Shown here in pieces: positions 11,241-22,908 of a stretch of 64,000 bases of DNA (positions are counted from its first letter, which is position 1; the number at the start of each line of letters is the position of its first letter). A model generated the notes under the pieces. It was not told where the DNA came from. It was given only the letters and a program-made list of their open reading frames with translations, and ran no database searches. The stretch covers positions 66,556,015-66,620,014 of the forward strand of contig OZ012684.1 in the NCBI GenBank assembly GCA_963942565.1. Reading direction: 5' to 3'. Both the position numbers and the translations under genes were made by a program. The DNA is from Maea johnstoni (Eukaryota > Annelida > Polychaeta > Spionida > Magelonidae).

Positions 11241-14200
11241 GCAGAGGGGAGTAAGCAGTCACCAATGGGAAGTAGACCATGGGCAGTGGAGAATAGACAA
11301 AGGGCATTTGGCAGTGGAGAGTAGGCAGTCACCAATGGGAAGTAGACCATGGGCAGTGGAGAATAGACAATGGGCATTTGGCAGTGGAGAGTAGGCAGTC
11401 ACCAATGGGAAGTAGACCATGGGCAGTGGAGAATAAGCAATGGGCATTTGGCAGTGGAGAGTAGGCAGTCACCAATGGGAAGTAGACCATGGGCAGTGGA
11501 GAATAGCCAATGGGCATTTGGCAGTGGAGAGTAGGCAGTCACCAATGGGAAGTAGACCATGGGCAGTGGAGAATAAGCAATGGGCATTTGGCAGTGGAGA
11601 GTAGGCAGTCACCAATGGGAAGTAGACCATGGGCAGTGGAGAATAAGCAATGGGCATTTGACAGTGGAGAGTAGGCAGTCAACATTGGGAAGTAGACCAT
11701 GGGCAGTGGAGAATAGACAATGGGCATTTGGCAGTGGAGAGTAGGCAGTCATCAATGGGAAGTAGACCATGGGCAGTGGAGATTAAGCAATGGGCATTTG
11801 GCAGTGGAGAGTAGGCAGTCAACATTGGGAAGTAGACCGTGGGCAGTGGAGAATAAGCAATGGGCATTTGGCAGTGGAGAGTAGGCAGTCAACATTGGGA
11901 AGTAAACCGTGGGCAGTGGAGAATAAGCAATGGGCATTTGGCAGTGGAGAGTAGGCAGTCACCAATGGGAAGTATACCATGGGCAGTAGAGAGTAGGCAA
12001 TGGGCATTTGGCAGTGGAGAGTAGGCAGTCACCAATGGGTAGTAGACCATGGGCAGTGGAGAATAAGCAATGGGCATTTGGCAGTGGAGAGTAGGCAGTC
12101 AACATTGGGAAGTAAACCGTGGGCAGTGGAGAATAAGCAATGGGCATTTGGCAGTGGAGAGTAGGCAGTCACCAATGGGAAGTAGACCATGGGCAGTAGA
12201 GAATAAGCAATGGGCATTTGGCAGTGGAGAGTAGGCAGTCAACATTGGGAAGTGAACCGTGGGCAGTGGAGAATAAGCAATGGGCATTTGGCAGTGGAGA
12301 GTAGGCAGTCACCAATGGGAAGTATACCATGGGCAGTAGAGAGTAGGCAATGGGCATTTGGCAGTGGAGAGTAGGCAGTCACCAATGGGTAGTAGACCAT
12401 GGGCAGTGGAGAATAGTCAATGGGCATTTGGCAGTGGAGAGTAGGCAGTCACCATTGGGAAGTATACCATGGGCAGTGGAGAATAAGCAATGGGCATTTG
12501 GAGTGGGGAGTAGGCAGTCACCATTGGGAAGTATACCATGGGCAGTGGAGAATAAGCAATGGGCATTTGGCAGTGGAGAGTAGGCAGTCACCAATGGGAA
12601 GTAGACTATGGGCAGTGGAGAATAAGCAATGGGCATTTGGCAGTGGGGAGTAGGCAGTCAACATTGGGAAGTAGACCATGGGCAGTGGAGAATAGACAAT
12701 GGGCATTTGGCAGTGGAGAGTAGGCAGTCACCATTGGGAAGTATACCATGGGCAGTGGAGAATAGACAATGGGCATTTGGCAGTGGAGAGTAGGCAGTCA
12801 ACATTGGGAAGCAGACTATGGGCAGTAGAGAGTAGGCAATGGGTATTTGGCAGTGGAGAGTAGGCAGTCACAAATGGGAAGTAGGCCATGGGCAGTGGAG
12901 AATAAGCAATGGGCATTTGGCAGTGGAGAGTAGGCAGTCACCATTGGAAAGTAGACTATGGGCAGTGGAGAATAAGCAATGGGCATTTGGCAGTGGGGAG
13001 TAGGCAGTCAACATTGGGAAGTAGACCATGGGCAGTGGAGAATAGACAATGGGCATTTGGCAGTGGAGAGTAGGCAGTCACCATTGGGAAGTATACCATG
13101 GGCAGTGGAGAATAGACAATGGGCATTTGGCAGTGGAGAGTAGGCAGTCAACATTGGGAAGCAGACTATGGGCAGTAGAGAGTAGGCAATGGGTATTTGG
13201 CAGTGGGGAGTAGGCAGTCACCATTGGGAAGTAGACCATGGGCAGTGGAGAATAGACAATGGGCATTTGGCAGTGGAGAGTAGGCAGTCACCATTGGAAA
13301 GTAGACTATGGGCAGTGGAGAATAAGCAATGGGCATTTGGCAGTGGAGAGTAGGCAGTCAACATTGGGAAGTAAACCGTGGGCAGTGGAGAATAAGCAAT
13401 GGGCATTTGGCAGTGGAGAGTAGGCAGTCAACATTGGGAAGCAGACTATGGGCAGTAGAGAGTAGGCAATGGGTATTTGGCAGTGGGGAGTAGGCAGTCA
13501 CCATTGGGAAGTAGACCATGGGCAGTGGAGAATAGACAATGGGCATTTGGCAGTGGAGAGTAGGCAGTCACCATTGGAAAGTAGACTATGGGCAGTGGAG
13601 AATAAGCAATGGGCATTTGGCAGTGGGGAGTAGGCAGTCAACATTGGGAAGTAGACCATGGGCAGTGGAGAATAGACAATGGGCATTTGGCAGTGGAGAG
13701 TAGGCAGTCACCATTGGGAAGTAGACCATGGGCAGTGGAGAATCAGCAATGGGCATTTGGCAGTGGAGAGTAGGCAGTCAACATTGGGAAGTAGACCATG
13801 GGCAGTGGAGAATAAGCAATGGGCATTTGGCAGTGGAGAGTAGGCAGTCACCATTGGGAAGTAGACTATGGGCAGTGGAGAATAAGCAATGGGCATTTGG
13901 CAGTGGGGAGTAGGCAGTCAACATTGGGAAGTATACCATGGGCAGTGGAGAATAAGCAATGGGCATTTGGCAGTGGAGACTAGGCAGTCACCATTGGGAA
14001 GTATACCATGGGCAGTGGAGAATAGACAATGGGCATTTGGCAGTGGAGAGTAGGCAGTCAACATTGGGAAGCAGACCATGGGCAGTAGAGAGTAGGCAAT
14101 GGGCATTTGGCAGTGGAGAGTAGGCAGTCACCAATGGGAAGTAGGCCATGGGCAGTGGAGATTAAGCAATGGGCATTTGGCAGTGGAGAGTAGGCAGTCA

Positions 14201-16249
14201 ACATTGGGAAGTAGACCATGGGCAGTGGAGAATAGACAATGGGCATTTGGCAGTGGAGAGTAGGCAGTCATCAATGGGAAGTAGACCATGGGCAGTGGAG
14301 ATTAAGCAATGGGCATTTGGCAGTGGAGAGTAGGCAGTCAACATTGGGAAGTAGACCGTGGGCAGTGGAGAATAAGCAATGGGCATTTGGCAGTGGAGAG
14401 TAGGCAGTCAACATTGGGAAGTAAACCGTGGGCAGTGGAGAATAAGCAATGGGCATTTGGCAGTGGAGAGTAGGCAGTCAACATTGGGAAGTAGACCGTG
14501 GGCAGTGGAGAATAGACAATGGGTATTTGGCAGTGGAGAGTAGGCAGTCACCAATGGGAAGTAGGCCATGGGCAGTGGAGAATAAGCAATGGGCATTTGG
14601 CAGTGGAGAGTAGGCAGTCAACATTGGGAAGTAGACCGTGGGCAGTGGAGAATAGACAATGGGTATTTGGCAGTGGAGAGTAGGCAGTCACCAATGGGAA
14701 GTAGGCCATGGGCAGTGGAGAATAAGCAATGGGCATTTGGCATTGGAGAGTAGGCAGTCACCATTGGGAAGTAGACAATTGGCAGTGGAGAATAGACAAT
14801 GGGCATTTGGCAGTGGAGAGTAGGCAGTCACCATTGGGAAGTAGACCATGGGCAGTGGAGAATAAGCAATGGGCATTTGGCAGTAGAGAGTAGGCAGTCA
14901 CCATTGGGAAGTGGACAATGGGCAGTGGAGAATAAGCAATGGGCATTTGGCAGTGGAGAGTAGGCAGTCACCAATGGGAAGTAGACCATGGGCAGTGGAG
15001 AATAAGCAATGGGCATTTGGCAGTGGAGAGTAGGCAGTCACCAATGGGAAGTAGACCATGGGCAGTGGAGAATAAGCAATGGGCATTTGGCAGTGGAGAG
15101 TAGGCAGTCACCAATGGGAAGTGGACAATGGGCAGTGGAGAATAAGCAATGGGCATTTGGCAGTGGAGAGTAGGCAGTCACCAATGGGAAGTAGACCATG
15201 GGCAGTGGAGAATAAGCAATGGGCATTTGGCAGTGGAGAGTAGGCAGTCACCAATGGGAAGTGGACAATGGGCAGTGGAGAATAAGCAATGGGCATTTGG
15301 CAGTGGAGAGTAGGCAGTCACCAATGGGAAGTAGACCATGGGCAGTGGAGAATAAGCAATGGGCATTTGGCAGTGGAGAGTAGGCAGTCAACATTGGGAA
15401 GTAAACCGTGGGCAGTGGAGAATAAGCAATGGGCATTTGGCAGTGGAGAGTAGGCAGTCACCATTGGGAAGTAGACCATGGGCAGTGGAGAATAAGCAAT
15501 GGGCATTTGGCAGTGGAGAGTAGGCAGTCACCATTGGGAAGTAGACCATGGGCAGTGGAGAATAAGCAATGGGCATTTGGCAGTGGAGAGTAGGCAGTCA
15601 CCAATGGGAAGTGGACAATGGGCAGTGGAGAATAAGCAATGGGCATTTGGCAGTGGAGAGTAGGCAGTCACCAATGGGAAGTAGACCATGGGCAGTGGAG
15701 AATAAGCAATGGGCATTTGGCAGTGGAGAGTAGGCAGTCACCATTGGGAAGTAGACCATGGGCAGTGGAGAATAAGCAATGGGCATTTGGCAGTGGAGAG
15801 TAGGCAGTCAACATTGGGAAGTAAACCGTGGGCAGTGGAGAATAAGCAATGGGCATTTGGCAGTGGAGAGTAGGCAGTCACCATTGGGAAGTAGACCATG
15901 GGCAGTGGAGAATAAGCAATGGGCATTTGGCAGTGGAGAGTAGGCAGTCAACATTGGGAAGTAGACCATGGGCAGTGGAGAATAAGCAATGGGCATTTGG
16001 CAGTGGACAGTAGGCAGTCACCAATTGGAAGTAGACCATGGGCAGTGGAGAATAAACTATGGGCATTTGGCAGTGGAGAGTAGGCAGTCACCAATGGGAT
16101 GTAGACCATGGGCAGTGGAGAATAAGCAATGGGCATTTGGCAGTGGAGAGTAGGCAGTCAACATTGGGAAGTAGACCATGGGCAGTGGAGAATAAACTAT
16201 GGGCATTTGGCAGTGGACAGTAGGCAGTCAACATTGGGAAGTAGACTAA
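11241..16249 (+). repeat. 70-bp minisatellite, about 71 copies
   Basis: Consensus unit on the plus strand runs GGGCATTTGGCAGTGGAGAG, TAGGCAGTCACCAATGGGAA, GTAGACCATGGGCAGTGGAG, AATAAGCAAT. It is G-rich on plus and resembles the GGGCAGG core of classic hypervariable minisatellites. Unit variants (ACCAATG, AACATTG, ACCATTG; ACCATGG or ACCGTGG; AATAAGC or AATAGAC) recur in blocks. A run of 5 units (350 bp) near 12643 is repeated near 12993, and the block at 11701-11880 recurs at 14221-14400. One unit near 12501 is 69 bp. 14940-15950 is the most homogeneous part. The roughly 62-codon frames repeated along it are artefacts of the period. Confidence 0.95.
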
Positions 16250-16490
16250 AGGTAAGAAACTGTTGAGAGTGCCATGATCAGTGGATGATGGGCAGTGGAG
16301 AAAAGTCAGTTCCAAACACAGCTGGTAGGCAGTTTTGAGTGGGTGATGAACAGAGGGAAATTTGAGCATTGAGCAATTTGCAAAAGGAGTTGGGCAGTGG
16401 CCAGAGGACATTCGGTGGACATTAGGTAGTTTGTATTAGTTACTGGACAGTGGGCAGTGGGCACAGGATATGAGCTGTTTGTCATGGGCA
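16250..16490 (+). repeat. Degenerate tail of the 70-bp minisatellite
   Basis: Scattered GGGCAGTGG, CAGTGGATGATGG and GGTAGGCAGTT motifs continue past the regular array without a fixed period, as expected for an old array edge no longer homogenised. Confidence 0.65.
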
Positions 16491-17450
16491 AAGTTGTTTA
16501 TCCTCATATTCCTATAAGGATACTAGAGGGGGGGGGGGGACACTTTGACAAGCCAAGACACTGTGCAACAACTGAGAGGGACAGGTGGCGCTGTACACTG
16601 AGCACGCAGACAACTTAAAAATAGCACAAGTCTAAAAATCACTTAGAATCACTTACATAAATTTCCTCCTTTCTCTAAAATTAAGTAAAATTCATGATTA
16701 ACAAACTGCACATTTATAAAGTGAAAAGGATTTCTCTACATAAAATTGTGGGTGTAATTTTGTATTCGTACTTCTACACGCATGCAGAACTTGGCCATCA
16801 CACTGAATTTCCCTCTCTCTTTTCACCCACCCAGCTTCTGTGACCGAGTCTACAATAGTGCAACTGATCTGAGAGAAAGAAGCAGGGAAAGAGACACTCA
16901 ACAAAACCAGAGATAAGGGGTAATGACAACAACAATGGTGACAACAATGACAAGAACAAGAACAGTAAACAGCAATAATAGCCCTACACCACTGATGACA
17001 ACAAAAACAATAACAAACATTAATTATAATTATAAAAATAATAATTATAATAAACAACAATAACATCTACAACAGCAACATGAATTCCAACAAAATCACA
17101 CCACAGATGTATGAAATAGTAAACCTTACATGATTAAATGACTTACAAGAACATTTCAATGACAAAATAAGTTAACAGACAAACTTGCAGACAATCAATG
17201 TGTCTCAGGGGATTTCTGATGGGTAATGCAATAAATCATGTCACTAATGTAGAGAATCTTATTCAAACTTATCCCAGTTGAGATGAGCTAGTCAAATGTC
17301 AGTTTACCAACCTATAAAACAGGTGCTGAAACTCTCAGAAAGCTGGGTAGATTCATCCCTCTGAATTTTGAATGGCTGTAAAATGTCACTTGTCATGGTG
17401 TAGGAGAATGGATTATGGTCTACCTTGATGGGTTGCGAAACCCCCCATGG

Positions 17451-17640
17451 TTAACCCTTGTGCTGCTGCTGGCTAATTTTGCCAATACAAAATGATGCAA
17501 AAAAAACATCAAAAATGACTCAAATGGGTACTCATCTGAGAGTACTCAGCAAGAGCTTTCCAATTAATACCAACATCACAGGGTTTATATTTAGATGATT
17601 TTCAAAAATCTTTGCATCCTTGTGCTTTGGACGAAAATGT
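17451..17640 (-). mobile_element. CCCTT-family MITE, partial
   Basis: Minus-oriented copy starting TTAACCCTTGTGCTGCTGCT with GGGTACTCATCTGAGAGTAC and TCTTTGCATCCTTGTGCTTT; the far end is lost. Confidence 0.75.
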
Positions 17641-18239
17641 CCAGAAAAGTCATATCCCTCACCTCTTAACTTTCTATTAATGGTGTGGCATTTGACCTTT
17701 TTTCACCATACAATGTGAGGCTACATAACCCATTGGGGTAAAACAAAATCCATTACCATGCATTTGCAGTAAGGAAACACGCCACAAAATGGAGCCAGAC
17801 TACCCTAGTTTTATGGTTAAGAATAAAAAGAAAATCAACATCTAATCTTCATACAAACAAACCAAAAAGTTAACATTTACAGAAGAAAAGTGTTTATGAT
17901 ATCAAATGAGTAACTAACTCACACCATTTTCTATTGAAAGGCAAAATCAGTCCTATTGACTCCAAAACTAAAACACACAGATATGCATCGGTGCAAAGGG
18001 TGGGTAGGGGAACCAAATCACACACAATCAGTTGGAAGTTACAAAGAAATCCATCCCAAAGGCAATCATGTTACATTATCTATAACACCAGATAGATTGG
18101 GAAGATAGCTTTTTACATGAGCAATAATAATCTGTCAGTTAACAGGTCTCATTCATGCCATAACATACTACAATTGTGTACCACTAAATACCATTTGCCA
18201 TGTAATTCTCTGTCTCTGTCCCTCAATTAAATATCTATA

Positions 18240-18352
<113 letters not shown>

Positions 18353-19184
18353 ATAAAGTATTATCTATTTTACAATGCTTTGTGGGTTTGTTTTACAATT
18401 CGTGCAGTAACCAGAACGTTTTATAAGCACTTTTAACCTTTAACACCAGGGACATGAATATGCTGAAACTGCTACTGCTGAATAATATAGAACAGATTTA
18501 ATTGCTACCAGGACATTTCTGCAAGAAGGCAACTCAACTATTTAATTGCAAAATTTCTAATGCCGACAGTGCTAAATTTAACAAACTTAATTCCCATAAA
18601 GATGTTGTATTGTTAGGGATATATTGATATATTACTGTATGGCGAAAGGTGCCAGACTCTACTGCTGATCTGAAAATCAGCGTTTATTCACCCAGGGGGA
18701 AACACACAGTAAGAGATCCTCTATGTATTGACAACAGAAAATATTGCTAATCAACATCACCTTCACTAATGAGTTCAGAAGCCGACTTAAGCCGAATGCC
18801 GGCACTATCTGAGAGAAGGGGGTGGCCCAAATTTCACAGTTAATATTTTGCAATATCAAAATGGTGGCAAAATTTCTGGGTTAGTTCAAATTTCTGGGAA
18901 TTTATGGTATGTGTTGTGTTACATTTTCTTCTATGACTACTTAATTCAATAGATCCTATTGGACTCAGATCTGATTGAAAGTTTTTTCTATTGCCTTTGT
19001 ATTTTTCTTTATAGCAGAATTTATTCACAGGGCAGAACTCTTGATATGAACAATATTTCCCTAGTGGAAGCAATACATCAGGATATTTGAAGATAGATTG
19101 TTTACAAATGTTCTGTGAATTCACATTTTCTGAGATACTTGCTGATACCATACAATTGTCTATACAATCAAGTATATATTCAGG

Positions 19185-19690
19185 TGAAGCCTCTCTGATT
19201 CAGACCTATCAGAAATGATCAAAAATTTTCATCACCATGATTTCTGAAAAACTGTTGTTTAAGTCATATAGGGAACTTTCTAATCATGTAAATATCTAGA
19301 TTCCACTGCAACCCCTCAGTTTAGACCTTAACTAATTAAAAATTTTCATCACCATGGTATCTGAGATACATGTTGTTAAGTTCATACACTGGGGGAATCT
19401 AATGATGTACTTATGTAGACTCCACTGCGACCCCTACAAGTAAGTCTTATTATTTTATTTATAACAAATTATCATCACCATGATTTCTGAGATACTTGTT
19501 GTTGTGTTAAGCCATCCAGGGGACTTCATAATCATGTAAATATTTAGATTCCATGGCGATCCGTACAATTTAGACTTTAATTAATTACAATTTTTCATGA
19601 CCATAAATACGGAGGTACTTGTTGTTGTGTAAAGCCATCCAGGTGATTTATATAATCATGTATATATTCTGGTCAGACTTTGACATCAAC
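19185..19690 (+). repeat. Diverged tandem repeat of about 120 bp, 4 copies
   Basis: Copies align at TTTTCATCACCATG (19226, 19343, about 19471, 19592), followed by GAGATACTTGTTGTTGTG and by ATAATCATGTAAATAT with TAGATTCCA. Spacing 117-128 bp; considerable divergence. Confidence 0.75.
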
Positions 19691-20754
19691 AATTCATACC
19701 TATACCACTTGCTAATTTTCATAGAACAAAAATGGCCTGCTTTTAAAGGTATTTGGTATAATTGCATACAAAACCACAGTTTTGGTTTAAGATGCTTTTT
19801 TCATAAATTAATTGCCAAGGATTCACAGCAATAAAGGTCAATAAACATAAAGAAGAGTCCTTGCTTTTTTATTGAATAAAGTCTGAATGTTTTCCTTCTG
19901 TTTCTAGGAACCCCTTCCCAACCCATATTATTCCACAGCAGTAAAGAATGCATGAAGTGGTGGAAATGAGAGCCTGAATTTACTGTCTTCTCCCAGTAAG
20001 AGTGTAAATAATGGATGAAGTTTGCACGACTGCTGCCAATATCATCACTATATAAACCTGCTCTAAGTGAACAGAATAACAAAATAGGCTGCGCGCTGCA
20101 TCACCAGGCTGTCACATAAACTCTCATTGCAATGCATAATAAGCATTGTACGGCTAACACTATGCGCCTCCAAAATGGATTTAAAAGCAACTATTTGAAA
20201 ATTGATTTGGCACTGTCATCAAGAATGCATAACAAGCATTCCACAATGAAAATGTACGGCTAACGATATGCTATTCATTCAAGATAGTTTGCCACTACAG
20301 TTGATTATCCAAAATGGATTTAAAAGCAACTATTTATAATTTCATCTAGGACTGTCAGCTTTTGAAATTTCCTTAATGAATTTGAATCTGCCTTCGTACA
20401 AAGATGTGCGGTTAGCAATTAAGTCAATTTTATATTTTAAATCTTTATATAAATAATACAAAATCAGTCATGTAAAGACAGAAATTCTTTCGACTTATTA
20501 AGAGAGAAGAGCAAAAGAAAAATACTGAAAATGAGTGGAGATGATCTCATCAATATCAAATTGCTGATTTCAAATTTGAAATTTGAATTATCGTTACTTT
20601 TTTAACAATGCCAGATATGTTCAGATCTAGACTAAAGTATAAAAATATTGTAGAACCACAATATTAAGAATGAGCTATTCTTCATAAAAATTGGGATTCA
20701 TTCTAAATTACGGGGGTCAATACACATACAAAACGGAAAAGGCACATGCCATTT

Positions 20755-21085
20755 CAGGCACCAACAAAAGTTTTAGAAATAACTTACCATGCCGGGCAAG
20801 TTGTTAATGACTTTTACTTGCCCAACATAATTTTTTGGCTGGCCCGAAATAAGTTGAAACTAATGCTAGAATGGCATGTATTATTCATCATGGATTTGAA
20901 AAACATTTTCTTTTTAACTATGTATTTGTGTCATTTTCTATAGAAAAATGTGTAGACTGAAAATCAGAAAACCAGCTTTACCATTCGAGCAAGTGCAAAA
21001 TAAAATGTACTTGCCCGAATGCCCTTTTTTTCAAAAATTCACTTGCCGGGGCAAACAGGCTACCTAGTACTTATGTTGGTGCCTG
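20755..21085. mobile_element. 331-bp inverted-repeat element
   Basis: Ends CAGGCACCAACAAAAGT and ACTTATGTTGGTGCCTG are inverted repeats with one mismatch, flanked on both sides by CATTT (possible 5-bp TSD). Interior motifs TTGCCCGAATGCCC and GCCGGGGCAAACAGGC are also partly self-complementary. No coding sequence. Family not recognised. Confidence 0.7.
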
Positions 21086-21806
21086 CATTTACAGAAAATT
21101 TACTTTTCAAATCTGAATAAGACCAGCTGATCAGAACAAAAGAACCTTATACTGAAATACAGAAGGCTGCTATTCAAAAATAACTGTTTCATTAAATGTT
21201 TACACAATAAACCTGGTATCTAAAAAGAAAGGCAAAATTTTCCAAGATATCTAAAAGAAAGTATGGCATCCCCATATATAGATATAAATCTAACTCCCTC
21301 ACAACCAGCTCACATGCACGGGCAAGCACACATATACATACATAAACTCACAGGGAAACAAAAACACTTACAAACACACATACAGCATGACCATATATTC
21401 ATAATGACATTCACATTCAGTAAAGACACAAATATTGAAATTTGAGTCCGAGCAGGGGCTTACCCAGCCAGGAGTGAGGAAGTCATTTCGACTCCCAAAA
21501 CACCAGATCTTCTGGCAAAATGACACCCAGTAGCATTTCGTATTTTCTGAATTTGTTAAATTCAAGGAAATATCAAGAATTTCATTCATATAGGACAATA
21601 GGTAATTAAATAATGTAAAGGCGAAAATTCTCTCTTGCAATGTCAATATATTGTAAGATCATTTAAGGAAATTGGGTATCTGACTTTTGACCACACAAAT
21701 TTCATAAATCCTCAGTTTTGCCCCCTGTTTTGAACTCCTGGGTAAGACCCTGGATTTAGTCAAGGTCTTTCTATGTCCTAACATGCGTTGTGTGTAATTT
21801 GCTTAC

Positions 21807-21944
21807 CTTTACAAGTTGTGCATCCTGTAAGGTGAGGCGCAGCATGGGTAGGTTCTCGCGCTTGGCGATCCAGGGGTTCTGTAACACCTGCGATAAAGTC
21901 AGCCTCTGGTGGGGGTCGACGTGCAGCATCTTCTGAACAAGGTC
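21807..21944 (-). CDS. RPS6KA: RSK exon: C-kinase subdomain XI
   Basis: 138-nt exon, 46 codons in phase 0: [46 protein letters not shown]. The [12 protein letters not shown]-(x)-QVL-(x)-PW block is the invariant Arg region that ends the kinase fold, and QDAQLVK matches the RSK QD-HLVKGAMAATY junction. Acceptor attgtgttcag, donor gtaagc. Confidence 0.97.
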
Positions 21945-22388
21945 CTGAACACAATAAAGGAAACAAAGTCAATTGGGTGTTGAATTCATCATAGCTTTCT
22001 TTTTTTACAGAACTTCAATAAAAAGCTACTTGTTAACATTTTTTCTCAAGCAAGAAAGTCAATTAAATGTTGACTTTATCACAGCTATTTTCACAGAACT
22101 TCAATAACATGCTGCTTGTTACCATTTTTTTCTAAAACAAGAGAGTCAAGGCAAGTGAAAGTTGAATCTCACTTGCCCTACTGTCGTGCCCTGTGCCTGT
22201 TAACATTTTTTTTGTCAAGCAAGAAAGTCAATTAAGTTTTGACTTTATCATAGCTATTTTCACAGAACTTCAATAACATGCTGCTTGTTACCATTTTTTT
22301 CTTAAGATTGGATGGATGGATGGATGGGCAGAAGAATAGCTTCAAGGGAAAATGCTACAACAGATGTGTATAACACATTAATCCTCAC
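21945..22388 (-). repeat. Short RSK intron with three diverged tandem copies
   Basis: This 444-bp intron contains three related segments beginning near 21963, 22053 and 22225. Each starts AAGTCAATT, continues through a CACAGAACTTCAATAA stretch and ends in a T-run before CAAG or TAAG. Spacing is irregular (about 90 and 172 bp). A GATG/GGAT tetranucleotide run follows at 22306-22327. Confidence 0.65.
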
Positions 22389-22506
22389 CTTGGCTGCATG
22401 TGAGACCGAGTCCCAGTTTCCACCTGATAAGGAGAACTTTCCCACTCCTATACGAGCAAGGATGTCGTTGGGTGTGTCATTTGGACCATTGGCAAATGGT
22501 GTATGT
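22389..22506 (-). CDS. RPS6KA: RSK exon: C-kinase subdomain X
   Basis: 118-nt exon. The first base completes the Gly codon begun 12.4 kb upstream; then 39 codons: [39 protein letters not shown]. It matches [28 protein letters not shown] of vertebrate RSKs. Acceptor tgtatttcag, donor gtgagg. The next exon follows after a short 444-bp intron. Confidence 0.97.
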
Positions 22507-22574
22507 CTGAAATACAAAAAATGCCAATTAGCAACATATCAAAATCAATTTCTGATTTCAATATTTAAAACATC

Positions 22575-22908
22575 TTAACCCATTAATGCCTGAAGATCTA
22601 TTTGGCCAGTGTCGTCTTGACCTGTCAAACTTTTGAAAATAACATCTTAAAACTAATCTTAAATTTGCAAAATATTTGAAGGAGAGTTGTAGATGAAGCT
22701 CAGATAAACTAGTCCCCATCAAATATTTTCGAAATATATCTTTTTAAATTTCAAATTACACGTGTAATCAGATTTTTATTTCACATAAATACCAGTATTT
22801 GTATAACATCAAAAATATCATATTGTATATACTATTAGTATATGCCTACTGCTTTTCGAAATATTGCTTATCTGGCTGTTTTGGCTGCTGCAGTCATAAT
22901 TTGGTTAA
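22575..22908 (+). mobile_element. CCCATTCATG-family MITE, enlarged
   Basis: TTAACCCATTAATGCCTGAA to CAGTCATAATTTGGTTAA with GGCCAGTGTCGTCTTGACCT inside. At 334 bp it is about 120 bp longer than relatives, apparently through an internal AT-rich insertion. Confidence 0.65.

Noticed and set aside
11183-16411. Dozens of about 62-codon frames reading [14 protein letters not shown] or similar
   Set aside because: They follow from the 70-bp period of the minisatellite; each stops when the frame shifts in the next unit.
16698-17066. 122-codon minus-strand frame rich in Cys, His and Ile
   Set aside because: It crosses low-complexity AAC/AAT-rich sequence and shows no domain; probably translated simple repeat.
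18840-19151. 103-codon minus-strand frame
   Set aside because: No recognisable homology, no supporting splice or promoter context, length within chance for 64 kb.
21945-22388. Possible inverted copy of exon 21807-21944 (TGACTTTATCACAG and ACAGAAC in the intron versus TGACTTTATCGCAG and ACAGAAC in the exon)
   Set aside because: The match is short and in opposite orientation, and the first of the three intron copies lacks it, so it probably arose by chance within the intron repeat.
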